NCBI RefSeq assembly: GCF_018139145.2
Contig: NC_059476.1
Span: 10,081,501-10,145,500, forward strand
Length of the DNA stretch: 64,000 bases
Direction: 5' to 3'
Source of the DNA: Gymnogyps californianus
Taxonomy: Eukaryota > Chordata > Aves > Accipitriformes > Cathartidae
Positions 46,201-59,689 of this stretch are shown piece by piece. The position numbers were made by a program, and so were the translations under genes. Under the pieces are notes generated by a model that saw only the letters and a list, made by a program, of their open reading frames with translations, did no database searches and was not told where the DNA came from. How positions within the stretch are numbered: the first letter of the stretch is position 1; each line of letters begins with the position of its first letter.

Positions 46201-49200
46201 GAAGTAGTTGAACAGCTATTGGAACAAGTGCATGATAAAAGCCTTTCCACCCTCATCCCCCTCAGCACCACTTTTGGATCCCATGATTTCTTCCTTGTTT
46301 AAAATGATTCAGCAGTAGACTCTCAGATAGTCTCCGTCTGGTTAAAAATAGTTGCTTGCCTCATATGGCTTTAGCATGGTACTGTCAACTGTAAAATGTT
46401 CCACCTTCCAAAAAAGTAGAGTGAAAAATGAAAGTGAGCTTTCACACATCATTACTCTCTGCAGCTAGACCTCCAGAGTTCATTCCAAACCCATCAAAGG
46501 AGGAGAGGCGAGCTGGGAGGGTGGGCAAGCAACATGCTCATGTTGCTGCCTGGTGCCCCGTGGGTCCTTGTGAAGCTTTGCTCCCTACACAAAAGCAACC
46601 AGGCTGATGGTTCACTCATTTCCCAAAACAAAACGCTAGCTTATTTTCAAGAAAAATTCATTTGTTGGATTCCTGGAATGTAAGAAGAGCTTAGTCATCG
46701 CAGCTGGATGTCTCCTGATGTCAGTTAGGGGAACATGCTCCAGCAGGGAAACAGTATAGCCCAGTTAGCTGAGCCACATTCCACAGCCAACTCATAACAC
46801 TGGGGCAGGAGAGCATGAGAGCCCGAAAGCCCGTCAGCCATCTCACAGCTCTTGTGCTCTGTAGGCATGCGGATCAGTGATGGGCTTGCACAGTGTGACT
46901 GGCTGTCCTGAACGGCATGTGTTTTGAGGGAAAAAAAGGGTAATTTGATTGCAATAGTGGACAAATGGTGCAGGTGGGTTATTTCACTTGGCTTTCTGTA
47001 TCGCTTGAAGCTTGAACGTGTTTGCATTCAGACCCAGCTGCTGGAGGGTGTGCGATGGGACCCCTCTGCCACAGAGGTGTTGCAGGGTGGTGGCAGTGAG
47101 GCACAGCAGAGCGATAAACGGAAAGTGCTTCAGGTCCAGCCTACAAGGAGACAGACAGTGCTTCTGCAGTGCCCGCAGCCAGCTCCTGATGCTCCTGCCC
47201 GAGGAGGGAAGCATGGCACAGAGGGAAAGGCTGAGCTATGGTTTGCCCCGTGGCCCCATGGTCAGAGGAAAGAGCCACTTGTGGTCAGCAGCTGGAGCAT
47301 TCATCATGGCTTCTCCCTTTTGCTGAGCAGCAAACAGCCTTGGTGGTGTTCGCCTGCTACCAGTGCCGAAGAACTTCGGAGAAGCCAGAGGAGATGCAAA
47401 AGTATCCGTCGCTTTTCACTGCACACTTCACAGCATCAGAAGCTGGCTTTAGAGGCTTTATGACAAACTGTTGGTTAATAGCCGCATTAATTAATTTTTT
47501 CCCTAAGAGTTGTATTTGCTATGCATGCCGAGCCATCCTCTGCTCTCTTCCTCAAGGTGATGTGCTAAATCCTGGGCCATGGCAATCAGCTATTGCTGGA
47601 ATATGATCAAGCCGCAGATGGCAGGTGTGGGAATCGCAGGGACTCTGCATTGCTGAGCACCACGGTCAAATCCTGGCCAGCATCAGTGGGGCAGGATTTG
47701 ACCACAGAGTTAGACCTCCCACAAAGACCGAAGCGAGCCAAGTGCTGCAGCCTGCCCATGGGGTGCTCTCAGCACCTCTCTCTGCCCCCGGGCAGCACTC
47801 TCTGGTGCTGCCGCTGTATTCATGAGGTCCTGAAGCATACCTGTCACACTGCCATATCACCTCATTACAACTCCATCGTAAGCATTTGCTCTGGGTCACT
47901 CCTGACAAGACAAGGGATGAGCCTAGAAATTAACTACTGCTACAGAAAACGAGTGCTTTGAAGGAGTGCAGAAAGGGTCCAAGTTTTCTAGCTTTGGATG
48001 CCTACTTGTGTATTAGACCCCAGCAAATAGCTGCGTTTATGGGAAGGGACATTTTTACATGCCAACAATTTTAATGCGCATCAGGCCTCATGCAATTTTT
48101 CTTTCAATTTACAATATTACGTATTTTATATGATAAATTTTGAAGTGCGGCTTTTCTGCATGAATGATACAGTTTCCATAATATTTTTTCATATGCAGAG
48201 ACATTTTGTTTTGATCTCATGGGGCATGAGTCAACTCCTATTTGAGGCCACTGGAGTCCTTCCAGTAACCTTCCCGGAGCCTGGCTAACTGGGCAGCCGA
48301 AGCCTGACACGTTGTAGGTACTAGCTAGCACAACCTGCCGAGGCTCAGGGCAGCTCAGTAGAGCAGGTCAATCAAAAAAAGCCTAGATCAGGAAACTACA
48401 CTGATAGCATTCCATGTGCTTGGTGCAAAAATGAAGTCTCTGCCCCAGAAATGCACATGCTGCAGCAACAGGAGCCCCCCTGGACATGTTGGCAGCAGTG
48501 GGTGTTCAGCCCTGCAAGTTCCCCAAAGTCTGCCCATCCAAAGCAGGTGCCAAGTCCCTTAATCTCAAGGCTGCAGGAGTCAGGGTGAGCCTCAGGACTC
48601 ATTTGGCTGAGCTCCTTGAGTGGGACAAGCATGACCCTGGGTTGCCTGGATTACACAGGCCAGGTCCTGAACCCTCACAAAAGCAGCAGCCCTGTGGACC
48701 CAACTTGGCTGCTCAGGAGTGCTGCCTGCATGATGATGCACGATTGCACGGCAGAGCTGGGTTCACGCTCTAGCACCACTTCTCATGAAGACCCCTAAGC
48801 ATGCAAGACCCCCAGGACCCCCCATGCAAGTGTGGGATCCCACACAAATTCAGGCAAGTGCCCATCCAGTATGCATGAATTTTATTCCCCCTTCTTAAGG
48901 ACTGTTGGAAGAGTAATTTCTTTTTTTGGTAGGAGCAAGTTTCGATAGGGAAATGTCAGGTTCCCCAATTCAGCAAAACTCTGGCAATTTGCCTCAGCTC
49001 AGAAAGGCGCCCCTGTTCTGCAGGGCCAGCAAGGAAGAGAGCACACCCGGACTCTGTAAAACGCACGTCAGACCCCAAACGAGCAACAAACAGGTCAGGC
49101 CCACACAGCTACTCATTGAGCATCCTCACCATTTACATGGCTTACTCACATCTCAATAGCTATGTTATTGATGAAGAGCTAGCGAGAGGTGTTTGTGCCA

Positions 49201-51302
49201 TGATGCTCAGCACACAGCATTTCTGCGGTTGCCCAGAAAGCGGTCGGTGCCGTCAGTAAATGGCATTGTGGAGACGTTCAGAGCAGGGAGTAAATGAGAA
49301 AGGTCCAGCAGGTGGTAGCCTCTGCCTGGCTCTGCTGCCAGCTCTGGCAGGGACCCGGGACTGTTCTGCAGGACGCAGGGCTGCAGCCCGTGTCCACATG
49401 GGCGGCTCCTCCACCACTGGGCCTGCTAAGGAAATGGCACATGATTTGGAAATTAAGCAAAAATTCTTTGTGTTTATGAAACAGCTCCTAAGAGTTTTAA
49501 AAAGGGACTAGTGGTGTTTATGCACAAGCTGGACAGACTCTAACGTGGTGCATGCTCTGTTGTGTCAACTCCCGCACCTGCATAAGATATTTTTTTAAAT
49601 CCCCATGAAATGAGGGAGCCAAACAACCGAGGGAGTCTAATCAGCCCCGTCTTGGTGCTCTCACTAGAGCCACATTGAACATTTTTGCTAACAGAGCTGC
49701 AGGATGCTATGGAAAATCTTCTCTCCAAAGAGCCTCTGTTCATGTCTGAAGCTAAGGCTGGTCAAAAGCAGGGAGTGGAGCTGCAGGGGAGCTGGTGGTG
49801 GAGCAGCCTGGGTGCAGAGCCCTGCTCCTGGGGCTGATCGAGCGCTCCTCGGGCAGAGGGGAGACCTTGGAGGGAGTCCAAGCCTTGCAGCGCTGCAGCT
49901 TGCTGCCTGCGCAGCGCAGGAAGGGAAGAGCAGCAGCTCAGCTAACACCGCCTTGATCCCCTCTCAGGCAAGGAGGAGACTTGGCCAAAGAAGAATGAAG
50001 TTGAAGCACATTTTCTTATGCTTTCCCAAACTACCAGAATTACCAAATGTGCTCTTCACTCTGTGTTTTGGTTTTCCATGCTAGAAAGTTTCTGGACCCC
50101 TTCTTAGCAACACAGGTTCTCCATTCTCTCGTATCACTTGCAGAAGGTCCTGCCTGGACCGTGTTTGCTTGTAGGATGACACCAGGATTCAGTCCATAAA
50201 AGGTTATTGACCTGGGAAGAGAGAGTTTCTAGAATTTAAGGGCTGGGCAACTTCTTGGAAACTGCCTTATCAGCACGGCTACAAGCTGGAGCTTTAACAA
50301 CCCTTCCTGAGCTGCACGTCTGTAGTTCCTATTCCTGCAGTTTGGTATGCGTCTCTGCACACGTATGCTTATTTTGCGATTTGTTATTTAAAACAGCTTT
50401 GGGCCAAGATTGCCACAACACCATGAAGCCAAGCTCGATAACTTTGCTATTACTGAAATTAGGTGTCAGCTAAGTCCTGAAGCAAACCAGTGAAGGGAAG
50501 CAGACGTCTGTGCATAGACACTGGGTAAAGGCTGGTGCCACAAACCTTACATTTAGTGCTCCTTCGCTGGTGGAGAAGGGAATTGCCGGGGTGGCAGGGT
50601 GTCAAGAGTTGTTATCAGCAGAATCAAAAGGTGGTAAAACAGGAACAGAGAGGCACTGACTTTGCATAGCAGGGAGTGTCACCAGGGCACAGGCTGGCCT
50701 CTAAGAGTGGTGGAGGAGGACTGAGAGGGAATGGATGAGTGCAGCACGCCAGGGATTTAAAACAAAACCTGACAATACATTAAATCCTGCTGGAGGCATG
50801 AGCCTGCACTTACACAGGGACAGACTTGCTCTGAAGTTTCACAGGGAGGGGCTGGTTCACCATAAACCCTGGGCGCGTCTGCAGTGCCTCAAGCCTTCCC
50901 TGCCAGAGCAGACCTGGCAGCCCGGCTGGAGCTGCTGCCCCTCGTCCTCCCTCCGGCAGTGCCTTGGCCCAGCCCAGGTTTTGGGGCGATGCCGCTAGCT
51001 GCTGCATGGCCGGGCAGTCTCCAGCCCACTCACAACTGGGGGGCTGGGGGAGGCATCTTTCCAGGAGAGCTGTACAGAGTATGGGCTTTGCATCTGGGAT
51101 CCAGGCCTCGTCCCCGAGGGGCACAGCACAGATCTGAGCGAGGACCGCAGGAGCCGGCCAGCGAAGCCCTTCGGTGCCGACAGCTCACCCACTCACCCGC
51201 TGCCCTCACCAGGGCAGGCTGCTCAGCAAAGCCAGTGTCTGCCTTGGAAACAAATGTCCACAGAGCCATGGACACACCAGTAACTTCACCTCCTGAATTG
51301 CT

Positions 51303-51411
51303 GCTATGATAATCCTGTTTGCTCAGTCTTAGTGACTGAAGAGAACCGTAACCAGGAAAAACAGCAGGATTATCCTCCAGCACCTGTTTCCACTGAAAGG
51401 ATTATCATAGC
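51303..51411. repeat. 13-bp perfect inverted repeat with a third central copy
   Basis: GCTATGATAATCC (51303-51315) and GGATTATCATAGC (51399-51411) are exact reverse complements 83 bp apart. A third related copy, CAGGATTATCC, lies between them at about 51366-51376. Each copy carries the TAATCC core used by OTX/CRX/PITX homeodomains, and the two outer copies also carry TGATAA. Function as an enhancer is inference only. Confidence 0.6.
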
Positions 51412-52699
51412 TGGCCATACTGGATGATGTCTTTTAGGTATCACCATGAAAGCAGCCTGAGCGACATGGCAACCCACCAGAAGACCTCTCTCCCCTTCTG
51501 CATGCCCCTTTCCCAGGTATTTTCAGCACAGCAGCTGGAAGCTCCTCACAGACGGAGGCCAGTCCATGTGGATACAAGTGTCAGTGCTTGCATGTCTCCA
51601 GCACACAGACTTGCTCTCCAAATAGCATCATCTCTTGTTTGACTGTCTACGGGGAAGCAGCATGAGAAGTATGGGCTGTAAGCTGCAGGACTCAGAAGAT
51701 AGACAGCAGCTTTAAAGCACTTTAAAACAAATTGTTTTTCCTGCTCATCATTGCTTGTACTTTTGTTGTTCAAGCACAGGATCTGACCCACTCACCTCAC
51801 AACATGTAAGGGCTCTGTTGTGCTGCATTTGTATCCACAATACAATGGTAGCTGATGTAAGAGCTATTTTACTGCAGAATGAAAATGCTTCATTGCAGAA
51901 AAAGAGATCTTCCTCGGAGCTGTTTACATGGGAAAGCAGGAAAACCAGAGAAGGTCCAGAGAAATTTTGGAGGGACTCAGCTCATCGATGGATGGTTAGC
52001 TCAGGCAACAGGAATGCAGCCCTCGTGTAGATGGAGGACTTCTGTTTAATCTCATCTTCCAGACATGAAATCTGTCCCACTGCGCCCTCTTGGCTTTCTT
52101 TTGGGATCACTTTGAATATCAAAGTTAGCTCAATTGCCATGAAGTTGCCACCAGGCTTTGCAGCAGCAGCCTGAGGGCTGGTTCTGCCACCGGTCTCAAA
52201 GCCTGAAAAGGAGCCTTTGGAAGAAAGGAGGGATGCTCCGGAGGGGAGGAGGTGGCCGCCATCTTCACACCTGGGGGAATGATTTAAGTGGGGGAGTCTG
52301 CATGTAAAAGAAGTCCCATGTGCCACTGGAGCCCAGGGACAGGCCCCTCTGGTCCTGGGCCGTTATGCAAACTTGTGATTCTCTGAAGCAATGCTAATGT
52401 ACTGCTGTCATCACGCTGCAGTGGTGTCACACAGGCCTGGGAGCTCGGGCTGTGACCAACCACCTTTGCTCCCATTGTGCCAGCACCAGATCAAGTGTCC
52501 TGAGCCCCTTCAAGGCAGGGTGTCTCCCAGTGGTGGTAACTTTTAGTCCCCCATGGAGCTGCAAGGAAGGCACAGTGTCCCTTAATGGCGCAGAGAGGTG
52601 CTGCGACTGCCCCAAGGCCTCCGTGACATGAGCTAATGCCTCTCTCCATCATTCTTCTCAAGAGCATCCTCCCATCCCTTCAGCAGAGGCCTTGGTGAA

Positions 52700-53060
52700 C
52701 AAAATACTGCAGTCACAGATGTTTTTTTCTATAATGGAATGTAACATTAAACTAAACACTGGAACACAGAGACAAACAAAGCAAAAAAATCAGGGGAATA
52801 ATCCTTAGCTTGTAATGATTTTTGCAAAACATTGTCAAAATTAGGTTTTATTGGAACAGAGATGTATTTATCATATCTATCAACACTGGAAAATTATGTT
52901 TAAATTAAAACTTTATTTTAAACCTTGAAGATGACCCAAAAGTGTTATGATATTTATAAATAGCTTATCATACGTCACAGTATAAAAAATACATTTATCA
53001 TCTTGCTATTGAGTCAAATTCATTGTTATATATGAGATGGGAATTAATTTTACCCTTCTG
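52700..53060. promoter_or_regulatory. AT-rich block with clustered TTATCA motifs, candidate conserved non-coding element
   Basis: This AT-rich island stands out from GC-rich surroundings. It has TTATCA (reverse TGATAA, GATA-type) at 52868, 52965 and 52995 and a CRE-like TACGTCA at 52971. No open frame is long enough to be a gene. The regulatory assignment rests on composition and motifs only. Confidence 0.25.
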
Positions 53061-56000
53061 ACTACCAAAACAGAGAAAAAAATTAAAACCATAGGGAGGA
53101 GAGCAACAACAGGCCACAGGTCCGAGTCTCCTGTGAAAGGACCATAGGAAAATGGTTCCCATTGGAAAAGGCCACTCCGATGCTGAAGCTTGTCTAGATC
53201 CAGGCCAAGACTAGGCGGTACCAAGCAGCAGAAACCTCTGATCCCTGCCGTTGTGCACAGGATTTCAACCTCTGGTGTGCTTAAAAGCTGTTCTCAAGCC
53301 CTTAGCCAGCCAGGTCCCCATTTAAACTCGTTTACGCTGTGGATGGGTGGCTCTTTCCAAAGTCTTCACCCTGTTGTTTTTGGCCACGGCTTTGACAGGA
53401 CAGCAGGGCTGCAGACGACTTCTTGTGCCAGCTCAGCTTCAAAGCAAGAAATGTCCTGTGGCCCCGATACCAAGCACTGCAAAGGCTCCTCTGACAAGGC
53501 TGAATAACGTATTGTATAAATTGGGCATAAGACTAACTATGCAGCTGTTTTACCCGGCCAGGAACCTCCACGGGGCTGCCGATGCTGGTGTCCTGCCCCA
53601 TGCGCTTGCCATGTTCCCAGTGCATCCCAGTGGCTCACGTGCTGTGCTCAGCTACCAAAGGGTAGAGCTTACCTGGGTTTTTAGGGGTGCTATCTGAGAT
53701 CTCAAGCAGCCCCACTGCAGTGGTGAGGATGCCTCTGCCAGAGGAGACCAGTGGCTGACAGGCAGTGAGGGCTGACACCCCCCTCCTCCCTGACCCAACA
53801 GCTGGGATTTAGGGGACCTCATACAAACCTCCTTTTTACCAGAGAGGGAATCAGAAGTATTCTCCTTGGATATTTCAGTCTTTGAACCTCAGATAGAGGA
53901 GACTGCATTCCTTTATCTGGGCTTCATTAATATCCCATAAAAAAAGACAAATGTTCTCCTTTCTTGGGGCCAAGCCGAGTCAGTGTGCTCTGCTCTGGTT
54001 GTGGCTGTGGCCATAGCCCAGATGGCTACGTATGTGGGGGATGGAGACAGCGGGCTGCGATACAGCAGCACAAATGCAGCCCATCGGGATGCTGGCTGGC
54101 TGTAGACCATGCAGCAGCCCAGGCCTGCCGCTCCTGCATGCAATGCAGAGGCCGTCACTGAAGTGGCAGGGAGCCAAGGAGGTGACCATGGATAATACCG
54201 CGAAGCCGCCCGGAGAGGGGACATGGGAAGCTGGCGGGCAGAGCGGAGCCCCGGGTGGTGGGAGGCTCCGAGCGGCAGCAGCCGGGAGCCGAACGGTGAC
54301 ATGGGAAGATAAGGCTTTTGATGGATGGACCTCAGAAGGTTTGAAGGTTTTTGTTCTGTTTGGATAAGCAGCCAAATATTCACACAGATAAGCTTCAGAA
54401 GTGCATCTGATCTGAAGCCCTTTGTATCTTAAAAAGCAGGGCTGGAAATAGAACAAGAGAATTCCTCCGGGGCCTTCGGTGGTTCCTGGGCTTTCTTCAC
54501 CAGCACCAGGCTGTCCAGACCTACCCATGCAAGCAAACCAACAGTCAGGACAGCTCTAACAGCCAGACCCTCCCTGAACCTCAGGCATTCAACTGTGCCT
54601 AGGTACCAACTTTACTCACAGCCTGGGGAATAGGGGAGGTGGTCCTTCGCTTGGTCGCTCTCTGCACTTTGTCATCTTGGTCCACATAGCTGCTATGGGT
54701 GGTTTAAAACATTGTTAAGGAAACGCCCTCGCTAACATTTGTGTATATCTTAACATATCCGTTGGCACAGAGTTTATATAACATTGCCTGGCGCCTCTTC
54801 ACCAGCAGAGTTATACCCACATCGAGCATCTCATTGCGTGCAAAGATCTGCAATAACCTGCTGATGAATGGTTGCTGGTGGCAAGACCGGACAGCGGCAA
54901 AATGATCTTGGAAGACTCCTGCCCTCCTCGTGCACCACGCTCAGACCTAGATGAGGGCTGCAGGCAGCACCGAAGATGGCCAGCAATTATCCTGCAACTT
55001 TAAATTGCAGTGCTCGAGTGGAGTGCTTTTGGAGAGTGCATCATTTCCTCGGAAATAAATTATAACATTGTACTTTACTCCAGCGAGTTTCCTTGTACCA
55101 TAAGTTGTTTAAACAGTTTCTCATTATGCGTTTCCCATTCAGACAAAAAACAGGCCAGAAAGCCTGAGGCACCAAGGCTGGTAGGAAAACGGAAATCCTG
55201 CTCCGACCATCCGAGCGGGCAGAGAGCAGCTCTCCAGCTCTGGGCAGGTGCTGGCGGACCCAGGGAAGGTTTGGGGCAGGAAGGGGCAGGCAGGAGCAGC
55301 AGCAATTTCTGGCTCTGCAGAAAGTCTCCAGGTGACCCGAACACCTTTCAGGTTCACCTTTGAACAAATACAACTCCCGATCAGCTATGCAAGATTTCTG
55401 TCTGAGCATCCCCCCACTTTGGGATGCCTTAGGGAGGACCCAGGTCCTAACCCCAAGGGCAGAGCAGCAGAGGGCTTTCGGCAAGCTGAGGGAGTCCACC
55501 CCATCTAGGGTCAACTCTTCCCCTTCCCCCGTGTCCCACCCCAGGCTTCCCAACTTGCTATTTATATCTTTGCCCTAATGAGTGCCCCCCATCCACCCCG
55601 TAGCTTTAACCTCTTCCTTGCCAAGTGGTGTTTGGAGTTTACATGAGAAAGTTGTTTATGTTACATAGCTTTGTCATAGTTTCCTCCTACACCACCTCCC
55701 TTCCTTCCCCAATAAAATTCCCTACAGCGCGCTCGGCAAAGCCTGTAAACAAAGGAGGGGTTTGGAGACCCAACCAGTTTTTGGTGAACCCAATGGGGAA
55801 ATAATGTCTCTCTCGAAGGACATTAAAGCCTGAGCTCATAATAGTAGGAAACTAGTGTCCACCCTACGTAAGGAATTGCCTACTTGCAGCTACCTAGCAT
55901 AACATACAGATGTCCATGCAGCAGGCCACAAGTCAACCTTGGATGTAGGGGGTTAACCCCATGTGTTTTCCTCACCAGTCAGGATGGCGCTGATGGTAGT

Positions 56001-56519
56001 AAACCGATGTGTTTGCTAAGCTCCAAATACTTGAACTTGTGACAAGTGAGCAGGGAAAGGAGAGCACAAAAAGGCAGCAGTGTTTTGAACTCACCTAGAT
56101 TGATGAACAGAAGCAGAAGGCAATGCAAATCCATTAGCCTGACTGTTCCCTGCAGAGGAAAAACAGGCACACAAAATCCAATTCATTATTCTCTTTCTTA
56201 TTTAATGCTAAGTAAGACATTGAACTTTACTACTTGATCTATCCATTTTCTTTAGTAGTAGGGCTGCAGGAAATCTTTCTCTTCTCAAAGGGGGTTTCAA
56301 GTTTCTCACTGATATCATGTAAAAAATACTTGGAGTGTATGAGTAAAAAATAACTGCATTTCAAAGGGAGCTTGAGCCATGCAGATAATGATAATTTTTC
56401 TTTTCTGAAGCGCAGAACTGAAAAGCAGAGGTCCCTGGGAGCTCAGAGCACCATTGTTCTTCTTCCAGGCTGTTATCTGGAGACAGGCCCTGCGATAGAC
56501 TCCGATGAGGCCACCAAAG

Positions 56520-56900
56520 GGATTATCTGCTCAGAGTGCTAATGGCATGCATTTGACAACATCAACCATTTAATTTATGAGGTGCCTCATAATGTAAAGG
56601 CAAAGAAATCCATACCATGCAAAAGCCCAAGCACATCCAGTGCAATTAAAAAGTATCTGATCAAAGCCCAGCCTGCTTTACAACACAACTTTCTTAATTA
56701 TGGCTATGTAGAAATGTTCCACCTTCCTAAAAGGCACCTTAGCACCCTTTGTACAGTGATGGCAGCGTTATATAATGAGAAATATATTAATGGAAACTAT
56801 CCAGCACTGAAATTATTCCAGCCTTTTTATCACTGCATTCCTTGCTCCCACATGAGCGAAGTGCACAGGAATAAAAGTGGTTAAACATCATCCACAAGAA
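56520..56900. promoter_or_regulatory. AT-rich block, candidate conserved non-coding element
   Basis: Low-GC sequence with ATTA/TAAT motifs (TTTAATTTATGAGG, CTTAATTATGG, ATATATTAATGG), unlike the GC-richer flanks. The 100-codon frame at 56582-56884 resembles no protein I know and has no splice or retrocopy context, so I treat it as chance. Confidence 0.2.
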
Positions 56901-57264
56901 GACAGGCACGATGGAGATTACTCACAAATCGCTAAGAGCTCAATGGTGCCCATCAGTGTTGGGATCCACACAAAGACATATTGCAAATAGAGCTGCTCTT
57001 CCTGGGAAATTATTTTTCCGCTGCCCGTGGCTCGTTGCCATGTCACCCTCTTGCAGTTGGGGACAGCTTAGTGCTGTCACCCAGTACCTGAGTTGTGATT
57101 TCAGCTCCCCTGGTCCAGATCTCTGCCAAAAGTTGAGGAGTCTGTCCCATCTTCTTCACTGTGGTATAGTTACACAGTGGATAATCAGACTTAAATCATG
57201 TTTTTCTTCTATCACATGAATATTGGTACAAAACTAAATTTGTTTTCACTTTTCACATGCAATG

Positions 57265-57308
57265 AGAAGCTTAATGGCTTAGTCATTAAGCTTCTGAATA
57301 TAATATTC
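57265..57308. repeat. Perfect 12-bp stem hairpin followed by an adjacent palindrome
   Basis: AGAAGCTTAATG (57265-57276) and CATTAAGCTTCT (57284-57295) are exact reverse complements around a 7-nt loop. The palindrome GAATATAATATTC (57296-57308) follows directly. The hairpin is too short for a typical pre-miRNA. Confidence 0.7.
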
Positions 57309-59689
57309 AGCGTGGCCCCTGAAGGGAGGGAAGGTTTAGGTGGTGAGTCCTGCCTTTCCAATGCAGGTCAGGCAAAATGACAGGCCAGAGGGTGCTGGTC
57401 TGCATCTCAGCTTCTGCAGCATCACCGCCGGACACGAGGTTTGTGATCACAGCGATGGATCCAAATCAGGGCTGCTACCAAAACATGATCTCAGCCCCAC
57501 CGCTCTGCACGTTCCCATGCCCCTCGTGCCATTACCCGTGTTCGCGCAACCCGCGTGGATCAGCTGAAACAAACCATTTCTGAAAGGGCTGGTTTTCAGC
57601 CAGAGGAGCCAGCCCATTGCCCACGCCGTTGCGCAGGCAGCAGAGCCAGTCCGGGCAGCGGGACATGCAGTGGAGGGCAGAGTGCGAGCACCCGCCCTGG
57701 CTTAGATGAGCTGATGCTGAGAACCATAGACACGCGTTCACCCCATTGCCAGCTAGCTATGAACCACCTGGCAGTGGAACAGGAACAAAACCTCTCCCAT
57801 GGATGCTCTTGAGGTGGTTTAGAGCAGTGTTACAATACCTGTTGTTACTGGCAATTACCGCAGCAGCAGCTGCCTTGCACCGAATATTACATAAAAGCTC
57901 CAAAAAGCCCAAGTATTTGAAGCGAGCTGATTTGTGAGCAGATCGGATGCTCCTGTGTCAGGATCCGGGATTTCAGGTGCAGCCTGGGCGCACTGGTGTT
58001 GTGGCTGTCCTAGTCCGGTGATGGGAACCTGCCAGTGTACCAGCGATACTTCAGTCGGGGGGGGGGTGAGCAACAGGTCCCCCCACTGCCCCTCCTGCCT
58101 CCCCCTCGCCTCCGCTGCCGTACCTCAGTGAGGGTAGCTGCATGCCAGGGAATGCATCCCACACCGCGCTTCATGTTGTAAGTGAGCTAATTGAGATTTT
58201 ATTTGACAGCTCCCAAGCGAGTATTTAGGGGAAGAACAGACAAACAAAACATCCCTCGCTGAAGGCGGGCTCCATGAGTGGGCGAGCTGTTAAACAATGG
58301 GAGCTTTGTGGGACATCTCCCAGTTTACCTGCTCCAGTCCAAGAGGAAGCGCTCCTCCCTCCGCAGCACAATGGTGGGTCAGCAAGCCCCAAGGGGGGAC
58401 ACAAGCTGGCACACACCTTTGTGTCGCAGGACACCTCTGGGGTCCCCTCCGACGCTCGGGCAGGTGAGAGGAGGGCACGTTATACACCCAAATGGGAGCA
58501 GAGGGAGGGCGGCGGGGGACCGTGAGCTGTCCCCAGGGGTGGCTGGGGCGGACAGCACTTGTCCACCAGCATGGCTTGCACAGGGTGCCAGCAGCATCTG
58601 TAACTCTCGCTGGACCAGTCAACGAGGGGCTCTTCATCTGTACATGGAAACTTTAACCCAGAACGGCATTCTCCCTTCCCCACTAGGAAATCCTGCCAAG
58701 GGCTTGTCTCAATTCCTTCTTCTTAACAAGCGCTCTTCAAATTTTGGCCACAAAGCACTTTTTAAATTTTACCACATGGCAAATCTTTTGTCATGAGCTG
58801 TTGTGTTGTCCCTGCAATTTTTCCTCAGTAGCAGGGTATTCTGCAGTCTCACTTTGATGAAGGGCAGCTGACAGCCTCTGAGGGGGCTGCAGCACTCGCC
58901 TGGCCCTGCAAAATGGCTTGTTGGTAGCTGAAATATTTATACACCTAGCAGCTGCTGAGATTTTGAGCTCTTTAGTGGCTCTGATTCCCTTTTCGGTGTA
59001 TACACTTAAATCCGCCTTTCAAAGCATCGTGCCAGTGAGCTTAAGACCAATTATCAAAATAATTTTGGTAGGAAGAAGTCTAAACATCATGGCTTTGAGA
59101 GAGACACTGTGCCAGGCATGCCAAGGTACATCACTGCCTAGAGATGCACAACAGTGGCTAATGGCTGAAGCACCGAACTAGTAGAAAATCCTCATTTAAT
59201 CTCATTAAGGACAACTGGATTTGGTGCATTATACAGGATCAGAAGGGAAAGGCACACCATTACGTCTGATATGTGCTGCTAACCATGGCAATGGCAAAAG
59301 TCTGAGCAAGCTTCTGTTTTCTCCTTCAGGTCGTGGACCTGGAGGTCAGGACTCATTTGCTATTTGTCTGGTACTTTTGCACTTCGGTGCAGCTGGTATT
59401 AGTAACTGAGTATCAATCCTGGAAGGAATGGGTACAACCAAACCCAGACACTGCCCGGCATCTGGTACCGTTCATGTCTGGGTGCAGACTGCTGCTGGGG
59501 CACAGCCGAAAAAACTCGTGCTGCTGGGTGCTAAGGTTGAGCAAGCAAACACTGCCACAAAAAACCTGGGAGCCAAGCGGGTGGGAAGACAAAATGGCAC
59601 TTGGCGAAGCGAACATGCATACCAAGCTGCCAGTTTTCGCGAACCAGGAAGCTGACCGCCAGTTTACATAACAAACCCAAACACTCTTC

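Larger units (their letters stand above)
43000..52699. other. Intergenic, GC-rich central part, no gene found
   Basis: Many overlapping frames of 60-195 codons occur on both strands (for example 43628-44215 and 46924-47463). They overlap each other, lack family signatures and show no consistent exon structure, so they reflect GC-rich DNA. The tandem duplication at 43222 and the inverted repeat at 51303 are the only structures that stand out. Confidence 0.5.

Noticed and set aside
54000..54528. 182-codon and 156-codon minus-strand frames as a gene
   Set aside because: Two different frames are open over the same GC-rich patch, and the plus strand is open too, so this is compositional.
57265..57295. 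Hairpin as a microRNA precursor
   Set aside because: A 12-bp stem with a 7-nt loop is far shorter than a canonical precursor, and flanking bases do not extend the pairing.
58918..59181. Hydrophobic frame as a fragment of the adrenergic receptor expected nearby
   Set aside because: It lies on the wrong strand for human-like synteny and has no receptor motifs such as DRY or NPxxY.
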